Counted from the stretch's first letter, positions 1-5,702 are shown. The stretch is DNA of 7,623 bases from a bacterium (Candidatus Howlettbacteria) CG_4_10_14_0_8_um_filter_40_9 (GCA_002785325.1 PFMH01000037.1:1-7623); one strand, 5' to 3'. Notes: generated from the sequence alone by a model not told the origin. Made by a program: numbers and translations.

Positions 1-1
1 A

Positions 2-2260
2 GGCGAACTCGATCGAGCTTTTCAAAGTATGTCGGGAAACCTAAGCGGGACAGGCGAAGAAACTTCTTACAAATCCTCCGATATGAGTATGGTAGGGATA
101 AAAAATGACAATCAGGATATAGCTGTTGCAGTAAATCAAAAGGAACCGGTTCAACAAACAGTTGATCAACAAGCAGCCACTACCGTCCCTTTGGATAGTA
201 CTGTAGTAAACCCATCGGTAGTAGATTCGCCAGTTGATACGCCCGTAGTAAATTTACCTGATGTTACTGAAGATCAAATTTCAACAGACAAAGAAAATGA
301 TTTTAAAAAAGCGCTAGAAGAACAAGTACAAGAAGAGCTCAAAACAACCGATTCATTTCCGGAGCACGAAGATAAAACTATGGCTGAAGTCCCAGAAACG
401 GACTTAAAAACGAAAAAAGAACAGTCAGAAGATGAACTAAAAATCACAAAACTAAAATCAGAACCGGAGAAAGAAACCGAGAATATCAAACCAGTTATAA
501 ATGAAGAAAATATTGAGATCATACCAGAAGATATCAACCCTTCGAAAGTAACTGTGGCGAAAGACAAAGAAGACCTACCGTCAGAACCATCAGAAAAAGA
601 AGATAAGATAAAAAGCCTTGGAGCCGCCTCTAAACTTTTAGATATATTGGAAAAAAATGAGAGCTCTAGAGAGAAAAAAGAAGAGAAATCGAAACTTACT
701 GACACGCTAAAAGGAGCTGAAAGACTTATCGATATCCTTGAAGACATTCCCTTTAAAAAGCAAGTTAAAAATAATGATATCAAGAAATTCTTTGACGCCA
801 ATCCTCTAGCAAAAGAAGAAGAGATAGCATCTCCTTTGGATGCTCCAGAGATAGAGCTCGATAAAGATGATTTTGAAAAAGAAGAGCTCCTTCCAGGCAT
901 AAAAGAAAAGGAACCGGGAAATATTGAGTCAGAAAAGAGTAAATCACACCAAGACGATGACCGCTCACATCTTGAAGAAGAACTAAAGAAGTACAATCTT
1001 TCTAAAAATAAGATAGTAAAAGAACTAGATGATGTTAAAAGACCCAAAGAAGAGTTAGAATCTAAAAATATTGAGACCGAAAAGAACAAAAAATATCAGC
1101 ATGATAACCGCTCACGTCTTGAAAAGTTGCTAAAAAACTATAATTCTTCTAAGGATACGGGTCTGCTTGACCTGAGATCCGACACCCAAGAAATCGGGTC
1201 AGAGGAGGATTTCCCCGACCTTACAAAGGTATTGGAAAACTATAAATTTTCTGAAGAGGAGGATAAATCAGAAACTACGCTTATCAAAAAAGAGCCAGAA
1301 ATCCATGAATTTGACCCGAAGGACATAAAGATCGAGGCGGAAAATCTCGAAGAACCGGAGATTGAAGAACCAGCAAATGCAGATCCGAAGATTCCAGTCG
1401 ACCCAGTTGATATCGTTACAAACTGGGAAAACGAAGACAGAGATTTTGAAGATTTTCAGAAAGAGGAGGATGAGGGATCAGCGAATATTGATAAAGACAG
1501 ATCAGTAGCGAAACAAGAGAAAAACGTACCAGAAGGTGTGACAGTAGAGAAAAATAGTGATGATGCAGAAGAAGAAATAAACGGAATACACGGCTTGGGG
1601 GATAAGAAAGGTCACATAGATCATTGGCCGGAAGAAGAAGTAAAAAAGATTGACACTGAAGATTCAAGAAAAAAGAATGCTGGAGAACATCCGCTTACCA
1701 GCTATTTCAAAGAAATGCTAGAACATAAAACCGACGAAAAAACGGAAAAAACTCAAAAGAAAAAGAAGCTTAAAAAAAAGAAAAATCATAAATCTTTCAA
1801 GATAATATTTGCGTTCCTTATCTCACTAGGAATCATCTTTGGCTGTGTTTTCGCCGTTTCAAAAATTCCAAAGAAAGACTTTCTAACTGAGAAACAGAAG
1901 GCGGTTCAGACTTTAAACTTTCAGTTCGAAGAACCGAAATATCTTCCTGCAGGTTTCGTAGGATCGCTCCCCATACTTGAAGACGGTTCTTCTATCGAAG
2001 TTCCCTACACCAACGTCGGAGACAACGCAAAACAGATAAAGATAAAACAATCTTCGGTTTTTCTAACTGAAGATAAGATATTGGAACAATATATAAATAA
2101 AAACTCCAGTGATTATACTAAGGAATCTTTCGGGAAAAGTAACATCTATTATTTTGATAATAGTACTATCTTCGTAAAAGACAAAATTGTTATTTTCGTA
2201 AACGCGAGTTTTAAAATTGATAAATCGGAACTCAAGAACATAGCGGAGTCGATGCTGTGA
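2..2260 (+). CDS. Acidic, repeat-bearing single-pass membrane protein with C-terminal DUF4367-like domain (5' end open)
   Basis: The frame is open to the left edge. ATG at 29 is the first in-window start but has no convincing SD, and in-frame codons (GELDRAFQS) precede it, so the true start probably lies upstream. Numbering is from that ATG. Residues 1-575 are low-complexity, rich in Glu, Lys, Asp and Ser, with no Cys and short coiled-coil-like segments. They include paired motifs (KLLDILEKN and RLIDILEDI) and a 49-residue-period repeat at 298 and 347. A Lys-rich block (about 574-588) precedes one hydrophobic helix (about 592-611), so the positive-inside rule puts the long arm in the cytoplasm and residues 612-743 outside. 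The outer part (YLPAGF, then YTN, then a KIKQSS strand) resembles DUF4367/anti-sigma-factor C-terminal domains. That match is from memory of the family pattern. No catalytic motif is visible. A role as a scaffold or as a surface-sensing anti-sigma-like protein is only inference. It overlaps the next gene by 4 bp. Confidence 0.85.
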   Translation, partial: GELDRAFQSMSGNLSGTGEETSYKSSDMSMVGIKNDNQDIAVAVNQKEPVQQTVDQQAATTVPLDSTVVNPSVVDSPVDTPVVNLPDVTEDQISTDKENDFKKALEEQVQEELKTTDSFPEHEDKTMAEVPETDLKTKKEQSEDELKITKLKSEPEKETENIKPVINEENIEIIPEDINPSKVTVAKDKEDLPSEPSEKEDKIKSLGAASKLLDILEKNESSREKKEEKSKLTDTLKGAERLIDILEDIPFKKQVKNNDIKKFFDANPLAKEEEIASPLDAPEIELDKDDFEKEELLPGIKEKEPGNIESEKSKSHQDDDRSHLEEELKKYNLSKNKIVKELDDVKRPKEELESKNIETEKNKKYQHDNRSRLEKLLKNYNSSKDTGLLDLRSDTQEIGSEEDFPDLTKVLENYKFSEEEDKSETTLIKKEPEIHEFDPKDIKIEAENLEEPEIEEPANADPKIPVDPVDIVTNWENEDRDFEDFQKEEDEGSANIDKDRSVAKQEKNVPEGVTVEKNSDDAEEEINGIHGLGDKKGHIDHWPEEEVKKIDTEDSRKKNAGEHPLTSYFKEMLEHKTDEKTEKTQKKKKLKKKKNHKSFKIIFAFLISLGIIFGCVFAVSKIPKKDFLTEKQKAVQTLNFQFEEPKYLPAGFVGSLPILEDGSSIEVPYTNVGDNAKQIKIKQSSVFLTEDKILEQYINKNSSDYTKESFGKSNIYYFDNSTIFVKDKIVIFVNASFKIDKSELKNIAESML
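920..1165 (+). repeat. In-frame imperfect tandem repeat, 147-bp period, inside the acidic protein gene
   Basis: Two copies begin with the bases AATATTGAG at 920 and 1067, exactly 147 bp (49 codons) apart. The encoded units share the pattern NIE-(S/T)-EK, then D-(D/N)-RS-x-LE, then LKxYNxSK (residues about 298-328 and 347-377). A third, shorter echo (LTKVLENYKFSEEED) lies near residue 398. DNA similarity is strongest around the CGCTCAC...CTTGAA core. This looks like an old intragenic duplication in a linker region rather than a mobile element. Confidence 0.7.
2245..2248 (+). promoter_or_regulatory. Ribosome binding site (GGAG) for the histidine phosphatase
   Basis: GGAG lies 8 nt before the GTG at 2257, inside the end of the upstream gene. 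It supports this non-ATG start, which overlaps the upstream TGA (GTGA arrangement) and suggests translational coupling. Confidence 0.65.
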
Positions 2261-2904
2261 AAGAAAGAACTCACATATATCTGGTAAGACATGGGGAAGT
2301 TAAAAATCCAAAAAAACTTTTCTATGGAAGATTGCCATATTTTGGTTTAAACAACAGGGGAAGATTGCAAGTAGAAAAGCTGTCCGAATTTTTCAAAAAT
2401 ACCAAAGTAGGGGCTATCTACGCGAGTCCGCTCCTTCGATCTAGACAAACAGCTCAGGCTCTGCATCGATATCATCCAAAAGTAAAAGTTCATTTTTCAA
2501 AACTTCTTCTAGAATGGGGGAATCCTCTTTGGGAAGGAAACAATTATTATGACAGAAACTCGAAACTTGTAGGCATTTACAGAGAAACACCGACAAAGCT
2601 TCATATAAAGGGAGCTGAGAATATGTACGATATTGAAAAAAGGATGGTCAAGAAAATATCAAATATCATAGAGAATCATCATGGAGAAAATGTCGTCATC
2701 GTTTCACATGGAGATCCGATAAGGATAGCCGGACTGCATTACAAAAGCGAATCCTTAGACGACCTTCATAACAAAGCATGCACCAACGCATCTATAACTG
2801 CACTTGTATTTAATGGCGGAAAACTTATACAATCAGATTACAAAGAAATTCATCCAAGGGCAGAAGAAACTTTTTGGACGAAAACAAGAAAGGAGCTGGC
2901 ATGA
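2257..2904 (+). CDS. Histidine phosphatase superfamily protein (phosphoglycerate mutase-like)
   Basis: This 215-residue protein has the hallmark catalytic features of the branch. The phospho-accepting His is in LVRHGE (RHG at 11-13, His12). SPLLRSRQTA follows (57-66, phosphate-binding Arg61), then an acidic residue in LLLEWGNPLWEG (Glu86 is the likely proton donor), and the second catalytic His in VSHGDP (His151). Length and motif spacing fit a complete domain. The family removes or transfers phosphates via phosphohistidine. Substrates range from phosphoglycerate to nucleotides, cofactors and phosphoproteins, and cannot be told from sequence alone. It is presumably cytoplasmic, with no signal peptide. 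The GTG start overlaps the upstream stop by 4 bp and its own TGA overlaps the next ATG by 4 bp, so it is the middle gene of a coupled operon. The automatic label 'phosphoglycerate mutase' should not be read as proof of a glycolytic role. Confidence 0.93.
   Translation: MKERTHIYLVRHGEVKNPKKLFYGRLPYFGLNNRGRLQVEKLSEFFKNTKVGAIYASPLLRSRQTAQALHRYHPKVKVHFSKLLLEWGNPLWEGNNYYDRNSKLVGIYRETPTKLHIKGAENMYDIEKRMVKKISNIIENHHGENVVIVSHGDPIRIAGLHYKSESLDDLHNKACTNASITALVFNGGKLIQSDYKEIHPRAEETFWTKTRKELA
2891..2895 (+). promoter_or_regulatory. Ribosome binding site (AGGAG) deciding the start of the 117-residue protein
   Basis: AGGAG sits 5 nt before the ATG at 2901. It favours this start over the in-frame ATG at 2874, which would overlap the phosphatase by 31 bp and has no SD. 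Confidence 0.7.
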
Positions 2905-3254
2905 CCGATGAGAAATGGGAAAACACAATATCCATGATCGAAGAGAAATTTGGCATTGACGAAAAAAAAAGCGTACCAGATAACTTGGAAGACAATTTTG
3001 GCAATGTTTTTGAAGGAAATAAAGAAACGATAATATTTAAGGGACTTTTAGGAAAGATGAAGATAGAGCGCATCACGCATCCGCTTATACTAGATAAGAA
3101 AATGCACTATCACAAAGGCGCAGGCGGGACCGCAGAAGTGGAATATAAAGTTTCAGAAACCGAGAAAAGCCACAAACTTATTCCTTATCTCTGGGACGAT
3201 ATAACGGGCGATTGGAAAGAAATGGACCTCCCCGAAGGTACGATGACGTTCTAG
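2901..3254 (+). CDS. Conserved hypothetical protein of CPR type, 117 residues
   Basis: Start at ATG 2901, chosen for its SD and the ATGA overlap with the phosphatase stop. The product begins MTDEKWENTISMIEEKFGI, a short helix. A Glu/Asp-rich linker follows, then a probable beta-rich region containing TIIFKGLLGKMKIERITHPLILDKK (about residues 48-72) and a Trp-containing end (LWDDITGDWKEMD). It has no signal peptide, membrane segment, Cys or known catalytic motif. I recall proteins with a similar W-start, (I/F)F-x-GP-x-GKMK core and YKWDE-like tail as recurrent hypotheticals in CPR genomes. I cannot run a search to confirm this. Function is unknown. Tight coupling to the phosphatase suggests shared expression and does not by itself show shared function. 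Confidence 0.85.
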   Translation: MTDEKWENTISMIEEKFGIDEKKSVPDNLEDNFGNVFEGNKETIIFKGLLGKMKIERITHPLILDKKMHYHKGAGGTAEVEYKVSETEKSHKLIPYLWDDITGDWKEMDLPEGTMTF

Positions 3255-3306
3255 CTGTCGACTGATGGCTATTTGGATGATTTATTAAACCCTGACCATA
3301 TGATAG

Positions 3307-3380
3307 TTACCAATTAACAAACATTTTAAACTTTAAACTGTAATTTTTAACTTTTATCTTTCAATTTTTAATTTATTTTA
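3307..3380 (+). repeat. Degenerate AT-rich short-period repeat in the spacer before the ZIP gene
   Basis: The spacer at 3255-3382 holds no gene. Its second half is a run of variants of TTTTAAACT, TTTTTAAC and TTTTTAATT at roughly 7-9 base spacing; on the other strand it reads as variants of AAAATTGAAA and AAAGTTAAAA. I recall similar (AAAATTNAAA)n tracts between genes in Parcubacteria-like genomes. It could have arisen by slippage, act as an UP-like AT-rich promoter element for the ZIP gene, or be neutral. No hairpin-plus-T-run terminator was found in this spacer. Confidence 0.5.
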
Positions 3381-3382
3381 CT

Positions 3383-4105
3383 ATGCAAACATTAAATATC
3401 ATACTTTATAGCACGATAGCAGGGATATCTACTCTCCTCGGCTCTTATCTGGTAATAAAATACGAAACTTGGACCAAGAAGAATATGATATTTTTGATAA
3501 GTTTAGCCACGGGGATACTTTTGGCCACGGCTTTTTTGGATATCCTGCCCGAGTCACTGGAGCTCAATGAAAACGCGCTTGTTTTCGCGCTTATAAGCAT
3601 ACTTCTTCTTTACGTTCTAGAACAAAGGATTATCATTCACTCCTGCCACAACGAAGAGTGCAACCAGAAAGACGCAAAGGGGACTATAAGCATCATGGGT
3701 CTAAGCTTGCACTCGCTTATCGACGGACTGATAATCGGAGCCGGATTTAGCTTTTCGAACAGTCTAGGTATGATAACTTCCTTTGGTGTCATTATGCATG
3801 AGATCCCCGAGGGCATCAGTATATATTCCATCCTCTCTTACAATGGTTTCAAACAAAAAACAGCCTTAGCATATTCTTCTTTGGTAGCCGTAGCAACGCC
3901 TTTTGGAGCAGTGGCCTCGACTATACTTTTTAAAAATATATCTTCTGAGGCACTAGGAGTTTGGCTAGCATTTGCGGCGGGCTCTATCATCTATATCGGA
4001 GCATCCGACCTAATCCCGGAAACACACGAAAAAGCCAATCAGCTTAATGTCCTCTTTGTCTTACTGGGAGCGGGTATAATATTTTACGCAACAAAAATAA
4101 TTTAA
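3383..4105 (+). CDS. ZIP family divalent metal transporter
   Basis: This 240-residue polytopic inner-membrane protein of the ZIP (SLC39/ZupT-like) family imports divalent metals such as Zn(II), Fe(II) or Mn(II) into the cytoplasm. The sequence shows about eight hydrophobic segments. The metal-site helices are TM4, LHSLIDGLIIG (109-119, His110 and Asp114), and TM5, HEIPEG (139-144, His139 and Glu143). Further conserved acidic motifs are LPESLE (55-60) and SDLIPETHE (208-216). The TM3-TM4 loop carries HSCHNEEC (86-93), a short His/Cys metal-binding patch in the place of the His-rich loop of larger ZIPs. Length is normal for compact bacterial ZIPs. No SD precedes the ATG, and the upstream DNA is nearly pure A/T, so initiation may be leaderless or SD-independent. 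Metal specificity cannot be read from the sequence. It appears to be a single-gene unit. Confidence 0.95.
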   Translation: MQTLNIILYSTIAGISTLLGSYLVIKYETWTKKNMIFLISLATGILLATAFLDILPESLELNENALVFALISILLLYVLEQRIIIHSCHNEECNQKDAKGTISIMGLSLHSLIDGLIIGAGFSFSNSLGMITSFGVIMHEIPEGISIYSILSYNGFKQKTALAYSSLVAVATPFGAVASTILFKNISSEALGVWLAFAAGSIIYIGASDLIPETHEKANQLNVLFVLLGAGIIFYATKII

Positions 4106-4172
4106 CATTATCATCCATACCGACTATCGGTGAGCAGAGCGAGGATTTCAGTGAGTGAACGTTTGGAAATAT

Positions 4173-4225
4173 GACTCCGGGTTTCACGCTTGTTGTCATT
4201 TTTCAGACTTGAGCGAACCGGAATC
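4173..4225 (+). other. Long imperfect hairpin in the structured element
   Basis: GACTCCGG (4173-4180) pairs with CCGGAATC (4218-4225) apart from one C/A mismatch. Pairing continues through TT/AA and CGCTTG/TTGAGCG past a one-base and a three-base bulge, and is closed by GTC/GAC (4195-4197 with 4206-4208) around a T-rich loop. This gives about 18 Watson-Crick pairs plus 2 G-U. There is no T-run after the stem, so it is not a standard intrinsic terminator. Confidence 0.55.
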
Positions 4226-4252
4226 CGACACTTTGCGAGTCCGTCTAGTCGG

Positions 4253-4307
4253 CAGTTTTTCCTCCAGTTGGCGTCTACCCGCCCATAGCTTTAGTGAAGG
4301 AGGGCTG
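4253..4307 (+). promoter_or_regulatory. Stem that can sequester the GGAGG SD ahead of the DUF2993-like gene
   Basis: CAG (4253-4255) and CCTCC (4261-4265) can pair with GGAGG (4299-4303) and CTG (4305-4307), leaving a TTTTT bulge and one bulged G. The paired GGAGG is the strongest SD-like sequence before the gene, 11 nt before a GTG at 4315 and 29 nt before the ATG at 4333. This is the layout of a translation-controlling leader, but pairing of a polypurine SD with CCTCC can occur by chance. Confidence 0.4.
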
Positions 4308-4332
4308 ACAAAAAGTGGAAAAGGATTTATAC

Positions 4333-4851
4333 ATGAACAAATATAAAGCTATTCTAATCTTTTGCCTGCTCTTATCTCTCCTAAGTTACTTCATTATCAG
4401 ATCAAAGAATATAAATATAGCATCTTTGTCCAACTTTAGCTTCGGCCTAAAACAAACGGGTATTTTAGACGATAAAGCTCAAGAGATGGAGGCGGATGGC
4501 AAGATAGTAATAACAGAGGTAGAGCTGAATACTCTGCTAAAGCCATATGCGAAGACCATTCAAAATTTTCATGTTGATATCACTCCTCTGGATATCAAAG
4601 CATCGGGAGAAACGATGTTTTCCACAAAAGCTTCTCTAAATGTCGTACTTACGATAAAGGCAACGGAAGGTAAACTTTCCTATCAGATCAAACAAATAAA
4701 TCTTGGCAATATCCAAGCTCCCAAAGCTATTACGGATAAAATAATCGATGGAGCAAATAAAGAGCTCGAGAAACAAGTAAATCAGAAGATAACTGTCGAG
4801 AAAGTAGAGCAAGACGAAGACAAGATAACAATCTATGGGAAAATAAAGTAA
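4333..4851 (+). CDS. Membrane-anchored extracytoplasmic protein, DUF2993/YpmS-like
   Basis: The start chosen is ATG 4333, preceded by AAGGA (4321-4325, spacing 7). It gives 172 residues beginning MNKYKAILIF, an ideal signal-anchor N-terminus. An in-frame GTG at 4315, served by GGAGGG at 4299-4304, would add MEKDLY and cannot be excluded. One hydrophobic helix (about 5-22) is followed by a linker and an outer domain from about residue 55: KIVITEVELNTLLKPYA, paired alternating strands, GKLSYQIKQINLGNIQAP, an amphipathic helix (AITDKIIDGANKELEKQV), and a final strand ending in KITIYGKIK. This order (ELN, then strands, then a G-x-(L/I)-x-x-P turn, then a helix, then ITIxG) resembles DUF2993/YpmS-type, possibly lipid-binding, domains. 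The assignment is by pattern memory. Cys11 is not in a lipobox. No partner is obvious. It may be controlled by the structured region just upstream. Confidence 0.83.
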   Translation: MNKYKAILIFCLLLSLLSYFIIRSKNINIASLSNFSFGLKQTGILDDKAQEMEADGKIVITEVELNTLLKPYAKTIQNFHVDITPLDIKASGETMFSTKASLNVVLTIKATEGKLSYQIKQINLGNIQAPKAITDKIIDGANKELEKQVNQKITVEKVEQDEDKITIYGKIK

Positions 4852-4864
4852 TAGTCAAGAAACT

Positions 4865-4893
4865 TTGCACTTGTAGGCATAAAAATGTATAAT
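4865..4893 (+). promoter_or_regulatory. Sigma70-type promoter for the NYN-domain gene
   Basis: TTGCAC (4865-4870) and TATAAT (4888-4893) are separated by exactly 17 bp, a near-consensus housekeeping promoter. Transcription would start near 4900, giving a leader of about 62 nt before the ATG at 4962. Confidence 0.82.
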
Positions 4894-4919
4894 AGTATTG
4901 TTTTTAAAAATAACTAGAG

Positions 4920-4941
4920 CCGGTATCATTTTTACTATCGG
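4920..4941 (+). other. Small leader hairpin upstream of the NYN gene
   Basis: CCGGTA (4920-4925) can pair with TATCGG (4936-4941), including one G-U, around a 10-nt T-rich loop. It lies in the predicted 5' leader just before the SD. The stem is weak. The 3' arm is part of ACTATCGGT (4934-4942), which also occurs at 4123-4131 at the start of the structured element. Confidence 0.35.
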
Positions 4942-4947
4942 TCAAAA

Positions 4948-4953
4948 GAAGGG
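4948..4953 (+). promoter_or_regulatory. Ribosome binding site (GAAGGG) for the NYN gene
   Basis: GAAGGG lies 8 nt before the ATG at 4962, which supports that start. Confidence 0.6.
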
Positions 4954-4961
4954 AACAAAAG

Positions 4962-5504
4962 ATGAAATATAAAGCACAAAGAGTAGGAGTTTTTGTAGAC
5001 GTTCAAAATCTTTACTACTCGGCAAAAGCTCTTTACGGGGCGAAAGTAAATTTTGGAGAAATACTAAAAACCGCCATAGCGGATAGAATCCCAATAAGAG
5101 CCATAGCTTATGCCGTAAAAGCAGAGATGCCGGAAGAGCAGAGTTTTTTTGACGCGCTTGAAAAACTCGGATATGAAGTTAAGACGAAAGATCTTCAGAT
5201 TTTTGCATCCGGACAAAAAAAGGCAGACTGGGATGTGGGTATTGCTATTGATATATTAAAAATAGCGCCAAAACTAGACACTATAGTCCTTTGCGCCGGT
5301 GATGGAGATTTCACTCTTTTACTTGAGCACGCTAAAGCCGAAGGATGTCGAGCGGAAGTTATATCCTTTGGGAGAAGCACGTCGGCAAAGCTCCTAGAAC
5401 AAGCTGACGACTATACTGACATGGACCTCGACTACAAAAGGTATACCTTAAAGCCAATCACAAACAGAAAACCTAAGCCTGATAAAGACAAGGAATCCCT
5501 TTAG
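4962..5504 (+). CDS. NYN domain (LabA/DUF88-type PIN-like) putative ribonuclease
   Basis: This 180-residue soluble protein is nearly all NYN domain. Strand one gives VGVFVDVQNLYY (Asp13, Asn16). The central helix carries KADWDVGIAIDI (Asp89, Asp91, Asp97). GDGDFTLLLEHAKAEG (113-128, Asp114 and Asp116) provides the last acidic metal ligands, followed by the typical GCRAEVISFGRSTSAKLLEQADDYTDM tail. This acidic arrangement matches NYN/LabA PIN-fold proteins, which are predicted or shown to cleave RNA using Mg or Mn ions. The RNA target is unknown. Residues after about 160 form a short, basic, Pro/Lys-rich tail that could contact nucleic acid. It has its own consensus promoter and SD and looks monocistronic. 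No toxin-antitoxin partner is adjacent on the same strand. The 39-residue gene beyond it is convergent, with only 7 bp between the stops. The fold is highly likely; the biochemical activity is inferred. Confidence 0.93.
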   Translation: MKYKAQRVGVFVDVQNLYYSAKALYGAKVNFGEILKTAIADRIPIRAIAYAVKAEMPEEQSFFDALEKLGYEVKTKDLQIFASGQKKADWDVGIAIDILKIAPKLDTIVLCAGDGDFTLLLEHAKAEGCRAEVISFGRSTSAKLLEQADDYTDMDLDYKRYTLKPITNRKPKPDKDKESL

Positions 5505-5511
5505 AGGCTCT

Positions 5512-5631
5512 TTAAGCTTGAGACACCAAGACGGAGACAAAGATCGTGGCGGCTATCACCACAAGTCCCCAGACATCATAGCGAAATCTCACGATTTCCT
5601 TTTCTAATTTTTCCGAAAACTGATACATCAT
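5512..5631 (-). CDS. Small single-pass membrane protein, 39 residues
   Basis: On the minus strand, tandem ATGs (5631 and 5628) open a 39-codon frame ending in TAA at 5512. The product has a charged, amphipathic N-terminal part (MMYQFSEKLEKEIVRFRYDV) and one transmembrane helix (WGLVVIAATIFVSVLVSQA). This is a sensible small-membrane-protein design, unlike a random reading. The ORF fills the space between the convergent NYN gene and the divergent NTF2-like gene, which otherwise would be a rare empty gap in this compact genome. A TATATT box (5638-5643) lies six bases before the first ATG and no SD is present, as at gltX, so the mRNA may be leaderless. No family is recognised. It could be a membrane-complex subunit or an unrelated small regulator. 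Reality of the gene is probable, not certain. Confidence 0.55.
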   Translation of the reverse strand: MMYQFSEKLEKEIVRFRYDVWGLVVIAATIFVSVLVSQA

Positions 5632-5637
5632 AATGTA

Positions 5638-5643
5638 AATATA
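5638..5643 (-). promoter_or_regulatory. Possible -10 element of a leaderless promoter for the 39-residue gene
   Basis: TATATT on the minus strand (5 of 6 consensus bases) is followed by six bases and then the ATG at 5631, placing +1 at the start codon. No good -35 is visible at 16-18 bp, so this is weak on its own. Confidence 0.35.
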
Positions 5644-5684
5644 TTGGTTATCGTCTCAGATTACCTTATTCATTCAAACGAAAA

Positions 5685-5702
5685 TCCAATAATTTTATTG
5701 GA
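5685..5702. promoter_or_regulatory. 18-bp palindrome overlapping the -35 of the NTF2-like gene (operator candidate)
   Basis: The arms TCCAATAA (5685-5692) and TTATTGGA (5695-5702) are perfect inverted repeats separated by TT. The right arm overlaps the -35 hexamer (5698-5703), a classic repressor-site position. A related half-site, ATATTGG, lies at 5641-5647 near the divergent promoter. No regulator gene is in the window. Confidence 0.45.

Larger units (their letters stand above)
4119..4310 (+). other. GC-richer structured intergenic element (possible leader RNA or repeat element)
   Basis: By my count 97 of 190 bases in 4121-4310 are G or C (51 %), well above the neighbouring genes and spacers. 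The stretch has several inverted repeats: ACCGA/TCGGT (4119-4123 with 4127-4131), a long imperfect hairpin (4173-4225), CCGAC/GTCGG (4225-4229 with 4248-4252), and a bulged stem (4253-4307). A 63-codon frame beginning with GTG at 4155 runs through it, but it has no SD, and its shape is better explained by the lack of stops in GC-rich DNA. The element ends directly at the SD region of the next gene. It could be a cis-acting leader, a small RNA, or a dispersed non-autonomous repeat. It matches no RNA family I recognise. Confidence 0.5.

Noticed and set aside
274..1089. 271-codon open frame on the minus strand opposite the acidic protein
   Set aside because: Its product is Ser/Phe/Leu-rich low complexity, the expected mirror image of Glu/Lys codons (GAA, AAA). 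The + frame has a coherent domain, topology and operon overlap, and the minus frame has no SD or promoter.
2874..2900. Upstream ATG extending the 117-residue protein by nine residues
   Set aside because: It has no SD and would overlap the phosphatase by 31 bp. ATG 2901 has AGGAG at 5 nt and a typical ATGA overlap.
3255..3382. Small ORF in the spacer (ATG at 3265)
   Set aside because: It stops after seven codons, and no other frame of useful length exists in this spacer.
4119..4310. tRNA, tmRNA, RNase P RNA or SRP RNA in the GC-richer element
   Set aside because: I found no T-loop GTTCRA with matching acceptor arm, no SRP GGAAGNA loop and no RNase P conserved core, so none of these families is supported.
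4155..4346. 63-codon + strand frame through the structured element, GTG start
   Set aside because: It has no SD, an odd composition (His/Cys/Ser/Arg-rich, no hydrophobic core) and overlaps the start of the next gene by 14-32 bp. It is better read as noncoding GC-rich DNA, though conservation would reopen the case.
5497..5518. Weak inverted repeat between the convergent NYN and small-ORF stops, as a bidirectional terminator
   Set aside because: Only about six pairs form (CTT/AAG and AGA/TCT) with an internal loop and no proper T-run, so it is not supportable as an intrinsic terminator.
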